This document shows, in pieces, positions 31,262-39,689 of a stretch of DNA of 64,000 nt; position 1 is the first letter of the stretch, and every line of letters starts with the position of its first letter. The stretch is from JAJYVT01 sp035534455 (GTDB lineage Bacteria; Actinomycetota; Acidimicrobiia; Acidimicrobiales; RAAP-2): the NCBI GenBank assembly GCA_035534455.1, contig DATLRV010000007.1, forward strand, positions 1 through 64,000, read 5' to 3'. The position numbers and the translations under genes are program-made. Below the pieces are notes generated by a model. The model saw nothing but the letters and a program-made list of their open reading frames with translations, ran no database searches and was not told the DNA's origin.

Positions 31262-32962
31262 TCAGATGGGCTTCCCTCCCTTGCACCAGGGAGTCCTCGG
31301 CAGTCCCTTGCAGGGATTCGGCATCGTGGGGAGCCCGTCGGGGAGCGGGTGAAGGACGACGTCTGTGGGCGAGGGCTTCGGATAGGTCGCACCCGGGGGG
31401 CAGACCCCAAAACCGGTGTCGCATTCGACCTGGCCCAGGAGCGCACCCCCGCTGGCGGAGGCCGGCGTGGCGTCGCCGCAGCGCCTCTGGGTCGCTTCGA
31501 GGTTGGCCGGCGTGCTCCCGTCGGGCGCCGTGTTCTGCGAGTAGCAGTTGGCCGGCTCGTGCGCGAAAAGGGTGATCTGGCCGTAGTCGCCGTTCGTCGG
31601 GTTCTTCCAGTACCCGTCGTGCGAGAACGTGTTGCGTGCCAGCGCGTCCCCCTCGGGGTCGTAGACGCAGCCGAAGCCCGTGACCTCGTGGCCGCCGCTT
31701 CCCGAGCACGTGACGCCCGGGAACGGGGTGTCCTTGTCGGGGAAGGGCACGAAGAGGATGCCCCACGCCGCGTTGCCTACGAAGGTGTTGTCCATCACCG
31801 TGTCGTTGCGGCCGCCTGACACCGTCATCCCCGTGCCGACCGGGCCGGCACCCGCGTAGCCCCCGGGAGCGATGGGCGCGTGCGCGTCGTTGTTGTCGGC
31901 GACGACGTTGTGCATGAAGACCCAGCACGAGCGCGTGTGGGTGATCGGGCTCCGCTCGTGGCCGGGGCAGTCGCCGTTCTGCGGAGGCGGCGGATCGCCG
32001 TAGATCTGGGTGTTGGTGTCGAATCCGTCCTGGTTGTGGTCGAAGCGCGAGTGCTCGATGACGACGGCACCCCCGGAATTGGTGCCGGAGTAGCCCAGCG
32101 CGTTGTACTCCATCCACGTGTGCGACACGGTGACGTCGCATACCTGCCGGCAGGCGCCGACGTACATGCCCGAGTCGTCGAAGTTCGAGCCGTAGAGGTT
32201 CGTCCAGCCCGCAGGACCCGCGGCGTTGTTCGCGAAGATCCCGTACGTCGGTGCGACTGTCGGGTTCCCGTAGTAGGTGGTGGTCGCCGTCAGGTATGTG
32301 CCCCAGTACCGCTCGAGGCCGATCTTGCCGCTCTCGGAGCCGCCGTCCCACCACACGCCGTTGCCGGACGCCCCTTTGCCGGAGAGGAAGTTGCACACCG
32401 TCAGGTTCTGCACGGTCACTGTGTCGGCGCGGAAGACGACGATGCCGTTGGTGCCGTAGTTGCCGCCCTGGGGGTCCGGCGGTCCGAGGACCTGTGCTGT
32501 CGGCGCGGCGTCGCATGCGGGTGAGCCCGCCTTGGTCCCGTCGAGGATCACCGCAGACCGGTTCATGCCGCGGATGGTGAGCCGGGGCGTCGTCACGAGC
32601 ACGCCCCCGAAGTCGCCGAGCGCAGCCTGCCGGGGGCTCGGCGGGTGCACCAGATCGTCGGCTGTGTGGTAGTCGCCCGGGCCGATGAGGATCGTGTCCC
32701 CGGGCTCGGCGGCGTCGACGGCCGCCTGGATGGTGCGGTACCGCCCGCGGTGCCCGTGGAAGCTGCCGACCAGGAGCACTCGTCCGTGCCGCGCGGCCGG
32801 GGCGCCGGCCACCCCGCTCACCACGCTCACCACGCTCACCACGCTCACCACGCCGACGCCGCCCACCACGCCTGCCATGGTCCCCGAGAGCAGCGCGAAC
32901 GCTGCGACGACGACGCGACGGTGGCACCGGCGATCTCGTCGTGGGCGCCCGCTCCCCCGCAT
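31262..32962 (-). CDS. Secreted right-handed parallel beta-helix protein
   Basis: 566 aa. An N-terminal hydrophobic leader contains VVSVVSVVSVVSG, encoded by a 9-bp minisatellite (about 32818-32862). It is followed by GRYRTIQAAVDAAEPGDTILIGPGDY, the classic start of pectate-lyase-like beta-helix proteins, and by repeated rungs: LTIRGMNRSAVILDG, DTVTVQNLTVCNFLSG, AVVIEHSRFDHNQDGF, NDTVMDNTFVGNAAWGI. Many cysteines (about 14) suggest disulfides. The tail is proline-rich. Probably a polysaccharide-binding or -degrading surface protein; catalytic residues of a known lyase family were not identified. Confidence 0.75.
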   Translation of the reverse strand: MRGSGRPRRDRRCHRRVVVAAFALLSGTMAGVVGGVGVVSVVSVVSVVSGVAGAPAARHGRVLLVGSFHGHRGRYRTIQAAVDAAEPGDTILIGPGDYHTADDLVHPPSPRQAALGDFGGVLVTTPRLTIRGMNRSAVILDGTKAGSPACDAAPTAQVLGPPDPQGGNYGTNGIVVFRADTVTVQNLTVCNFLSGKGASGNGVWWDGGSESGKIGLERYWGTYLTATTTYYGNPTVAPTYGIFANNAAGPAGWTNLYGSNFDDSGMYVGACRQVCDVTVSHTWMEYNALGYSGTNSGGAVVIEHSRFDHNQDGFDTNTQIYGDPPPPQNGDCPGHERSPITHTRSCWVFMHNVVADNNDAHAPIAPGGYAGAGPVGTGMTVSGGRNDTVMDNTFVGNAAWGILFVPFPDKDTPFPGVTCSGSGGHEVTGFGCVYDPEGDALARNTFSHDGYWKNPTNGDYGQITLFAHEPANCYSQNTAPDGSTPANLEATQRRCGDATPASASGGALLGQVECDTGFGVCPPGATYPKPSPTDVVLHPLPDGLPTMPNPCKGLPRTPWCKGGKPI

Positions 32963-33042
32963 CTTCCCCTCCCTTGGGCTCCACGCCGGATCGGCGGCGC
33001 CGCAGGCTGGACGGCGCGACAGCCACGTACTACACCCACGGC

Positions 33043-33555
33043 ATGACCATCTACGACCGGCCGTTCGGAAGATGCCTCGAAGACTTCGTCGTCGGCGACG
33101 TCTACCGGCACTGGCCCGGCAAGACGATCACCGAGTACGACGACCACCTCTTCTGCATGCTCACGATGAACCACCACCCGCTGCACACGAACGCGTGGTT
33201 CGCCGAGCACGACACCGTCCAGGGCCGCAACGTCGTCGTCGGCAACCTCGTGTACTCCCTCGCGCTCGGCATGAGCGTCCCGGACGTGAGCGGCTCGGCG
33301 ATCGCGAACCTCGAGGTGGAGTCGTTGCTCCACCGCAACCCGACGTTCCACGGGGACACGATCTACGCCGAGACCAGGGTGCTGGAGACCGTGGCGTCGA
33401 GGTCGAAGGACGACCGGGGCATCGTCACCGTGGAGACCAAGGCCTTCAACCAGCATGGTGAGGAGGTGTGCTACTTCCGGCGCAAGGTCATGGTCTGGAC
33501 GCGCGCCGCCCTTCCCCCGCGCCGCCGCCCGTACGGTGATGACGCCTGGAGCTGA
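33043..33555 (+). CDS. Mesaconyl-CoA hydratase-like MaoC dehydratase
   Basis: 170 aa, ATG at 33043, with TACACC 6 nt upstream as a possible leaderless -10. Hot-dog fold: FEDFVVGDVYRHWPGKTITEYDDHLFCMLTMNHHPLHTNAWFAEH, VVVGNLVYSLALGMSVPDVSG, HGDTIYAETRVLE. The MNHHPLHTN and GMSVPDVSG motifs are those of the mesaconyl-CoA hydratase of actinobacterial ethylmalonyl-CoA pathways. It hydrates mesaconyl-CoA to beta-methylmalyl-CoA, the Mcl1 substrate. The 3' end overlaps mutY by 17 bp. Confidence 0.78.
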   Translation: MTIYDRPFGRCLEDFVVGDVYRHWPGKTITEYDDHLFCMLTMNHHPLHTNAWFAEHDTVQGRNVVVGNLVYSLALGMSVPDVSGSAIANLEVESLLHRNPTFHGDTIYAETRVLETVASRSKDDRGIVTVETKAFNQHGEEVCYFRRKVMVWTRAALPPRRRPYGDDAWS

Positions 33556-34450
33556 GCGGGCATATCCCGACCATTCGACGCCGCAAGAGCTCGACCGGAT
33601 CCGCCGCGCCGTGCGTCGCGGGTCGGCCGGGTTGTGGCGTGACCTCCCGTGGCGGGCGACGCGCGACCCGTGGCTTGTGCTCGTGAGCGAGGTGATGCTC
33701 CAGCAGACCCAGGCGCCGCGGGTGGTCGCGCCGTTCCGCCGCTTCGTCGAACGGTTCCCGACACCCGCCGCCTGCGCGGCCGCCGGCACGGCGGAGGTGG
33801 TCCGCGCGTGGGCGGGCCTCGGCTACAACCGCCGCGCCGTGAACCTCCACCGGACGGCCGTGACGATCGTCGAGCGCCATGCCGGGCGGGTGCCCGACGC
33901 CCTCGACGCGCTGCTCGCGCTCCCCGGCGTCGGTCCGTACACCGCGAGGGCGGTCCTGGCGTTCGCCCACGGGCACTCGATCGGCGTGGTCGACACCAAC
34001 GTCAAACGGGTGCTCTCCCGGGCCGTGGCCGGACGCTCGCTGACCGCGGGCGAGGCGCAGCGCCTGGCGGACCGGCTCGTCCCTCCCGCCAGCGCCTGGC
34101 GGTTCAACCAGGCGCTGTTGGATCTCGGGGCCTGCTGCTGCACCGCCCGCTCGCCACGCTGCACGGCCTGCCCGCTCGCCTCGCGATGCCGCTGGGCCGG
34201 GACCGTGGCCGCGGCTCGAGGGGACGACCCCGCAGCGGCCGGGAGGCGCCGGCAGGGAGCATTCGCAGGCTCCGATCGACAGGGCCGCGGGCGGCTCGTC
34301 GGCGCCCTCCGGGTCGGAGCAGTTCCCGCCGGGCACGTGGCACTCGTCGCAGGTTGGCCAACCGACGAACGGCGCGCGATGCGGGTCGCCGAGGCCCTGG
34401 TGGACGAAGGGCTCGCCCGCTGGCGAGGGGGAGCGCTCACCCTGGCGTGA
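33539..34450 (+). CDS. mutY: A/G-specific adenine DNA glycosylase
   Basis: 303 aa, ATG at 33539. HhH-GPD glycosylase: SEVMLQQTQ (catalytic E51), LPGVGPYTARAVLAFAHGHSIGVVDTNVKR (HhH plus D152), and the [4Fe-4S] site C201-x6-C208-x2-C211-x5-C217. It removes adenine mispaired with 8-oxoguanine. The C-terminal region after the cluster is short and ends in a winged-helix-like stretch; a recognisable full NUDIX recognition domain is not visible. It overlaps mch by 17 bp. The co-location with an 8-oxoguanine deaminase elsewhere in the window is coincidental. Confidence 0.88.
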   Translation: MTPGAERAYPDHSTPQELDRIRRAVRRGSAGLWRDLPWRATRDPWLVLVSEVMLQQTQAPRVVAPFRRFVERFPTPAACAAAGTAEVVRAWAGLGYNRRAVNLHRTAVTIVERHAGRVPDALDALLALPGVGPYTARAVLAFAHGHSIGVVDTNVKRVLSRAVAGRSLTAGEAQRLADRLVPPASAWRFNQALLDLGACCCTARSPRCTACPLASRCRWAGTVAAARGDDPAAAGRRRQGAFAGSDRQGRGRLVGALRVGAVPAGHVALVAGWPTDERRAMRVAEALVDEGLARWRGGALTLA

Positions 34451-34463
34451 CCTGCGCGACGGT

Positions 34464-34469
34464 TACGGT
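34464..34469 (+). promoter_or_regulatory. Leaderless -10 (TACGGT)
   Basis: TACGGT ends 6 nt before ATG 34476 of the metallo-hydrolase gene; no -35 is evident. Confidence 0.4.
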
Positions 34470-34475
34470 GTCCCG

Positions 34476-35339
34476 ATGCACGTGACCTTCTTCGGGGTCC
34501 GCGGCTCGTGCCCGTGTGCCGGCCGGGAGTACCGACGCGTCGGTGGGAACACCTCGTGCGTCCTCGTCTCGGTCGGCGGCGAACCCCCGCTCGTGCTCGA
34601 CCTCGGCACGGGTCTGCGGTCCCTCGGGGAGTTCCTCTGCTCGGGCGATCGGTCCGTCGGTCCCCTCGCGGCCAACGCGCTGCTCACCCACCTGCACTTC
34701 GACCACATCCTCGGGCTCCCGTTCTTCTCCCCGCTCCACGAGCAGGGGGCGCACCTCACCTTGTACGGACCGAGCCAGGACGGGGAGCTCCTCCGCACAG
34801 CGCTCGAGAGGGCCGTCAGGCCGCCCTTCTTCCCGGTGAAGATGGTGGAGTTCGGCGGTGAGATCGACGTGCGAGAGCTCCCGTCGGGCGCCGGCCCCGG
34901 GAGCGCCGATCCGCTCCAGCTCGGCACGATCGTCGTGCGGGCCGCGCGCGTGCCGCACCCGGGCAACACCCTCGGGTTCCGGATCGAGGCGGACGGGCGC
35001 ACGCTCGTCTACCTCCCCGACCATCAGGCGCCGACCGACCTCTCGACGGTGCCCGACGCCATCGGGGAGCTGTGCCAGGGCGCCGACGTCTTGTTGCACG
35101 ACGCCCAGTACACCGACGAGGAATTCGCGGAGAAGCCTGACTGGGGCCACTCGACCGTCGGCTACGCAGTCCGCGTCGCCGTGGACAGCGGGGCGAGACG
35201 GCTCCATCTGTTCCACCACGATCCCGCGCACACCGATCGCGACGTCTCGGCGAACCTGCGGGCGGCGAGGCGTCTGCCCGGTGCACGCCGCCTCGAGGGG
35301 GTGGCCGTCGCCGCGGAAGGCTCGACGGTCGAGGTGTGA
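34476..35339 (+). CDS. Metallo-beta-lactamase-fold hydrolase (phosphodiesterase-like)
   Basis: 287 aa, ATG at 34476. It opens MHVTFFGVRGSCPCAG and carries the metal motif THLHFDHILGLPFF, then RVPHPGNTLGFRIEADG, DHQAPTDL and FHHDPAHTDRD. This is the PqqB/cAMP-phosphodiesterase-like branch seen beside signalling genes in many bacteria. Substrate unknown. The stop overlaps the flavin reductase start (GTGA). Confidence 0.75.
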   Translation: MHVTFFGVRGSCPCAGREYRRVGGNTSCVLVSVGGEPPLVLDLGTGLRSLGEFLCSGDRSVGPLAANALLTHLHFDHILGLPFFSPLHEQGAHLTLYGPSQDGELLRTALERAVRPPFFPVKMVEFGGEIDVRELPSGAGPGSADPLQLGTIVVRAARVPHPGNTLGFRIEADGRTLVYLPDHQAPTDLSTVPDAIGELCQGADVLLHDAQYTDEEFAEKPDWGHSTVGYAVRVAVDSGARRLHLFHHDPAHTDRDVSANLRAARRLPGARRLEGVAVAAEGSTVEV

Positions 35340-35797
35340 CACGCTTTCGGGACGTGCTCGGTCGCTTCGCCACCGGGGTGACGGTGGTGACCGCGCTCGA
35401 CGACGGGACTCCGCTGGGCTTCACCTGTCAGGCGTTCGCCTCGCTGTCGATCCGCCCAGCGATGGTCGTGCTCGCTCCGGCCAAGTCCTCGACCAGTTGG
35501 CCGCGCATGGTGCGGGCGGGAGCGTTCTGCGTGAACATCCTGAGCGACGACCAGCAGGACGTCTCAGAAGCCTTCTCGGAGCCGCGCGAGGACAGATTCG
35601 GCGGGGTGCCGTGGCACGTCGGCACCGGGGGGACGCCGGTGATCGACGGATCGCTCGCGTGGGTCGAGTGCGCGCTCGGGTCGGTCCACGACGCCGGCGA
35701 CCACGAGCTGGTCACGGGGCGTGTCCTGGAGCTGGGCCTGGGGGAGGGCGAGCCGCTCATCTTCTACCGCAGCCGGTACCACCGGTTCGGCGGCTGA
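35336..35797 (+). CDS. Flavin reductase domain protein
   Basis: 153 aa, GTG at 35336. Split-barrel flavin reductase: FRDVLGRFATGVTVVTALDDGTPLGFTCQAFASLSIRPAMVVLAPAKSS, CVNILSDDQQDVSEAFS, HELVTGRVLELGLGEGEPLIFYRSRYHRFG. It reduces FMN/FAD with NAD(P)H for a partner monooxygenase; no partner is encoded beside it. Followed by a strong bipartite hairpin before the convergent TetR gene. Confidence 0.82.
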   Translation: MTRFRDVLGRFATGVTVVTALDDGTPLGFTCQAFASLSIRPAMVVLAPAKSSTSWPRMVRAGAFCVNILSDDQQDVSEAFSEPREDRFGGVPWHVGTGGTPVIDGSLAWVECALGSVHDAGDHELVTGRVLELGLGEGEPLIFYRSRYHRFGG

Positions 35798-35837
35798 CCC
35801 GCAGGCGGCGCGATCGGCCGCCTCCGGCTCGCGGGTC
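35796..35837. terminator. Two-tier hairpin between convergent genes
   Basis: An outer stem GACCCGC/GCGGGTC and an inner stem AGGCGGC/GCCGCCT around a 7-nt loop, separated by a 7-nt bulge on one side. It spans the gap between the flavin reductase stop and the convergent TetR stop and is the strongest hairpin seen in the window. Confidence 0.55.
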
Positions 35838-35839
35838 GC

Positions 35840-36436
35840 TCAGACGCCGAGGAGGCGGAGGATCCCCGAACGCAGGACCTGGCGGGCCGCCCGCGACGAT
35901 TGTCCGTTGCGCCGCAAGTGGTCCCAAGAGTCGGCGCTGGCGATGAGATCCAGGCCGGCCAGGGCCGCGGAGCGGGCGGGGGCGTCCATCGCACGGAGCT
36001 CGGGGGCGAAGACCTTTGCGACGCGGTCCTTCTCCCACTTCTCCATCGCCAGCCGGTAGCTGCGCACCCGGTCGGAGGCGGGCTCCATGAGGCGGACCGC
36101 CCGGTGGAAGGGAAGGAGCGTCTCCAGGGTGCTCGCACGCCCTTCGACGAACGCGTCGACCCGCTTCGCCGCCGGGAGCGAGGTGTCGATCGCCTTCGCG
36201 GTCTCCCGGACCCACTCGTAGGTGCGCTCTGCGGCGTCCGCGTACAGGCCCTCCACGTCGGCGAAGTGCTGATACACGGATCGAACGGAGACCCCTGCAC
36301 GATCGGCAATGCGCTGCGCGGTGGGCGCGACGTCTCCTCTTCCGACAAGGTCGAGCAATGCGCTGATGATCGCGTCCCGCGTGCGTAGGCCCCGCGCCCG
36401 CCTCCCGTCGATTTTCTCGATCTCGATGGCCACCAC
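35840..36436 (-). CDS. TetR-family transcriptional regulator
   Basis: 198 aa, GTG at 36436 (or 36433) after a GGAGG site. The N-terminal TetR helix-turn-helix is RDAIISALLDLVGRGDVAPTAQRIADRAGVSVRSVYQHFADVEGLYAD, with a variable ligand domain after it. A dyad CTGA-AA-TCAG lies about 45 bp upstream and could be its operator. It may control itself or the convergent/divergent neighbours; the effector is unknown. Confidence 0.85.
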   Translation of the reverse strand: MVAIEIEKIDGRRARGLRTRDAIISALLDLVGRGDVAPTAQRIADRAGVSVRSVYQHFADVEGLYADAAERTYEWVRETAKAIDTSLPAAKRVDAFVEGRASTLETLLPFHRAVRLMEPASDRVRSYRLAMEKWEKDRVAKVFAPELRAMDAPARSAALAGLDLIASADSWDHLRRNGQSSRAARQVLRSGILRLLGV

Positions 36437-36608
36437 GGCTCACTTTCCTCCGTCCTCGGCGGGACCGCCGATGCAGTTTGACTGAAATCAGAGGCTACAG
36501 GGTCCCGGAGGTCGAGTGCTTCCAAGGGCGGCCCCGAGCCATTCCATACCCGAAGAACAACCACGGACAGGCCACCGCCCCCGGCACTGGCCGCCCTGAT
36601 CCTGTTAT

Positions 36609-37418
36609 ATGGGGGAGGTGCAGGTGGAGATTGCCGGCGCGCTGGGCGCCGGAATCGTTGCGGTGGTGATCGTTTCGGCCATGGTCTGGAGGCGACGAAG
36701 CACGGAGGCCCAGTCGGTGGCCGGGTACCGCCAGACCCTCGACGTCCTGGGGCACCTGGGAGGCGCCGACCGCGGGGTCAAGTCCCGGCCGCCCGGGAGC
36801 GGGCGCGTCCTGCGAGACGCGGCCTCCGAGCAGTCGATGTCGGGCGTCCGTGCGGACTTCGACGACCTGGGGACACCGGCCCGGCAGCCCACGGGCGAGC
36901 AGAAGGACGTTCCCCCACGTCGGGACCGGTCGCTGATGGTGATGGATCGACCCGCCCGCCGCCTGGGCGCGCCGCTCGCCGCCCTCGCGCTGGTGCTGGC
37001 AGCGGGCGGCGCCGCGGCCTACCTGGTCGTGCGTTCGCACCACGTCACGCCGCCGGCGAAGCAGGCGAAGAGCTCGCACTCGCACCACCGCGCGCCCCCT
37101 GCGACCACGCTTCCGGCCAGGTACACGCCGGTCACCTCGACCGCGTCATCCGCCACCTACGCACCCGCCACCGCGACCTATTCGCTGACGCTGGCGGCGA
37201 CGACATCGGACTGCTGGATGAGCGTCACCTCGGCGACCGGGACGATCGTGCTCGAGCAGACCTTCACTGCGGGCGCGACAGCCTCCCTCACGCTGACGGG
37301 CCACGCGACGGTCGTTCTCGGCGCCCCGCAGTCGGCCAAGTTGGCGATCGGCGGCGTGCCGGTGACGCTGCCGAACGGGATGGCCGGCCCCTTCACGGTG
37401 ACATTCACCCCGTCGTAG
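36609..37418 (+). CDS. Membrane protein with RodZ-like C-terminal domain (DUF4115)
   Basis: 269 aa, ATG at 36609 (downstream GTGs also possible). There are two membrane segments, IAGALGAGIVAVVIVSAMVW at the N-terminus and LAALALVLAAGGAAAYLVV near residue 125. The extracellular C-terminal domain (YSLTLAATTSDCWMSVTSATGTIVLEQTFTAGATASLTL, GAPQSAKLAIGGVPVTLPNG) is the DUF4115 fold found at the C-terminus of RodZ. The N-terminal DNA-binding part of RodZ is missing. RodZ links cell shape proteins; a role at the envelope is inferred. It converges on the pilin operon with a shared hairpin. Confidence 0.65.
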   Translation: MGEVQVEIAGALGAGIVAVVIVSAMVWRRRSTEAQSVAGYRQTLDVLGHLGGADRGVKSRPPGSGRVLRDAASEQSMSGVRADFDDLGTPARQPTGEQKDVPPRRDRSLMVMDRPARRLGAPLAALALVLAAGGAAAYLVVRSHHVTPPAKQAKSSHSHHRAPPATTLPARYTPVTSTASSATYAPATATYSLTLAATTSDCWMSVTSATGTIVLEQTFTAGATASLTLTGHATVVLGAPQSAKLAIGGVPVTLPNGMAGPFTVTFTPS

Positions 37419-37433
37419 CCGCGCGGATCGAGC

Positions 37434-37455
37434 GGGCCTGCCCGTCAGCAGGCCC
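37434..37455. terminator. Bidirectional hairpin after the pilin operon
   Basis: GGGCCTGC, 6-nt loop, GCAGGCCC: an 8-bp perfect stem spanning the stop of the minus-strand pilin gene and downstream of the convergent DUF4115 gene. Confidence 0.5.
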
Positions 37456-39682
37456 CGGAAGCACCTGTCGGACCCTTCGTTGTCGCTGCCGGGTAGTCGG
37501 CTTTGGTCGCTGTGGTTGTGCTGCCTGTCGGGTAGGGCTTCGGCCACCCGGGGCACGCCGTCGACAGCTCCACCGACGACGACGAGAGGACCCAGGAGGC
37601 GGTGGCTGGGGTGAGGTAGTGCGGGATCGTGACGTACTGCAGCCGGCTGTCCCAGACGTAGTGCTTCTTGTAGCCGGTGCCCCCCGAGGTGCCGACGGCG
37701 CCGCGCCAGTCCTGGTCGATGGAGCCGTACACCGAGAGTGTGCTTGTCGATCCGCCGATTCCGTAGTCGTTGACCGCGAAGGAGTGCTTCAAGGCGAGCA
37801 CCGCGGCGTCGATCACGAGGTTCGGACCCGCGTTGCACAGGGGCGCTGTGAGGTCGGACACTGTCGCCGAGCAGGCCGACATGATCGAGCTCGGACTCGA
37901 TGAGCACGTGGTCTTTGTTGTTGTCGAAGTGCGCCTCCATCGTGTGTACGGGTGGCTGCAGGCCGGGTTCCCGGGCCGGCTGACCTCCACGTAGTTTGTC
38001 GCGATGAGACCGAGCGAGTCGTTCACCGACCTCGGGGAGTACTTGCATGTCTTGCCATGCTTGTAGGTGGTCCCGAATGTCGCGCCGCAGTCCGTGTACT
38101 CGATGCTCCCGGTGATGATGACGTTGCTCTGTGCGGCGATCGTGAGATTGCCCGCGACGCCCGCGGTCCCGCCGGACGGCGTGTTCGACTTGTCGGCGTC
38201 CCGTACGAAGGCGTCGCCCGCGCAGTCGTCCTTCTTGGCGGTCTCGCCGTCCGGATAGAGGTAGCCGCTGGATGTGCCCGGGAACGTGCCCGCGGGCACG
38301 ATCTGCGCCTTGATTGTGCCCGGCTTCTTCCATGTCGCCCATGTCGACACCGCCGAGTTCCGCTTGTGCTGGACCGTGCCGTCGAACGGGTTGTCGCCGT
38401 TCCCTGTGCAGGTCCCGGTTCCCCCTGTCCCCACCGTCGAGTTCGCGACGTAGATCACGCCGTTGCCCGTGTGGGCAGCGGTGGGTGCCTTGATGTGGGT
38501 CCCGGTGCAGGTGTGGGTGTTCGTCGATGCGTTCTGTTGGTCGCGCCCTGTCTTCACCGGCGTCTCGGGGCTTGTCACGTTCATGTACTGGGTGTCGCCT
38601 GTCGCGTAGAGCGAGATCGTGGTCGGCCCGAGGTAGGCGCAGCCGTTCAGCTCCGCGACGGCGAGCAGTGTCGAGTCGCTCGTCGGGATCGGCTCCACCG
38701 CCCCCCCGTGGTGCGAGTTCGCCACTGTGTACCGTGTGACGTCGTTCTTTGCCACTGTGGCGCAGCCCTGTGTGTCGTGTGTCGTCGCGAGGACGAACAG
38801 GCAGTTGGGGTCGGCGGTCTCGACGGGTGAGTTGACTGTTCGTGTTGTCGGTGTGCCGAACTTCGGCTTGCCGTACCCTGTGATGTAGATCGAGTCGTTC
38901 GTGAAGACCGGACCGTCGACCACTGTCCCGGAGGCGAAGACGATCGTGCCGCATGTGCCGTCCGCGCCCATGTACTTTGTCTTGGTGCCCTTGTAGGAGG
39001 CTGTTGTCTTCTTTGTCTGCCAGTTGTACTTGCAGTAGAGGGTCGGTGTCTCGCCTCTCTTCAGGACTGTCTTGTCTGTCGACTCATAGTTGCTCCACCA
39101 CACCCGCGTGAGGAAGCCCTGCGAGGGCGCGAAGTCGACGACGGAGCTCTGGTAGGAGAAGTGGCCCGGGTAGCCCGCCGCGCCGATCATCTTCACCCGA
39201 AGGTACTCGAAGTGCCCGCGGCTGTTTGTCGGTGACGCTGTGCACTTGGTCTCGGTAATCCTCGACTGGCTGAAGCACAGTTGCGGATTGGTCCAGAGGT
39301 AGTACTCCGGGACGTTGCCACCCGAGCGTGTGGTTTGCGGTACCTGCGTCCATGTGTCGTAGCGGATGCCACCTGTCGCGGTCGTACATGTGTTGGACGT
39401 CGACTCGGAGCTGCAGTCCACGAGGTCGGGCCTGGCGTTCACCGTGCTGAGGTAGCTGTTGATGCCCGCTTCGAGCGCGCGGTACGCGAAGTGCTCGGCG
39501 GCGTCGGTCTGCACGAGCGGGTCGTGCGCCATGGCGTTTACGGCGAGCGCACCGCCGGCGGTGACGAGCATCAGGCCGATCGCGAGCACGATCGTGAGCG
39601 CGGCCTGGCCTTCTTCGCGGACGTGGCGTCGACCGCCCAGCGCACGCCGGTCCTGCGCGAAGAGCGCACGCACACGGGTCAT
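37445..39682 (-). CDS. Large exported pilus-associated protein (PilX-like N-terminus)
   Basis: 745 aa, ATG at 39682, 7 nt after the second prepilin gene. The N-terminus (EEGQAALTIVLAIGLMLVTAGGALAVNAMAHDPLVQTDAAEHFAYRALEAGINSYL) is a single hydrophobic helix with an E near the start, as in PilX/minor-pilin-like proteins. The rest is a Ser/Thr/Gly-rich extracellular region with many cysteines and FTNDSIYITG- and GNLTIAAQSNVIITGSI-type beta-helix strands. Thr is often encoded by ACA. No known enzyme domain. It probably completes the surface structure built from the two prepilins upstream. Confidence 0.6.
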   Translation of the reverse strand: MTRVRALFAQDRRALGGRRHVREEGQAALTIVLAIGLMLVTAGGALAVNAMAHDPLVQTDAAEHFAYRALEAGINSYLSTVNARPDLVDCSSESTSNTCTTATGGIRYDTWTQVPQTTRSGGNVPEYYLWTNPQLCFSQSRITETKCTASPTNSRGHFEYLRVKMIGAAGYPGHFSYQSSVVDFAPSQGFLTRVWWSNYESTDKTVLKRGETPTLYCKYNWQTKKTTASYKGTKTKYMGADGTCGTIVFASGTVVDGPVFTNDSIYITGYGKPKFGTPTTRTVNSPVETADPNCLFVLATTHDTQGCATVAKNDVTRYTVANSHHGGAVEPIPTSDSTLLAVAELNGCAYLGPTTISLYATGDTQYMNVTSPETPVKTGRDQQNASTNTHTCTGTHIKAPTAAHTGNGVIYVANSTVGTGGTGTCTGNGDNPFDGTVQHKRNSAVSTWATWKKPGTIKAQIVPAGTFPGTSSGYLYPDGETAKKDDCAGDAFVRDADKSNTPSGGTAGVAGNLTIAAQSNVIITGSIEYTDCGATFGTTYKHGKTCKYSPRSVNDSLGLIATNYVEVSRPGNPACSHPYTRWRRTSTTTKTTCSSSPSSIMSACSATVSDLTAPLCNAGPNLVIDAAVLALKHSFAVNDYGIGGSTSTLSVYGSIDQDWRGAVGTSGGTGYKKHYVWDSRLQYVTIPHYLTPATASWVLSSSSVELSTACPGWPKPYPTGSTTTATKADYPAATTKGPTGASGAC

Positions 39683-39689
39683 GGTTGCC

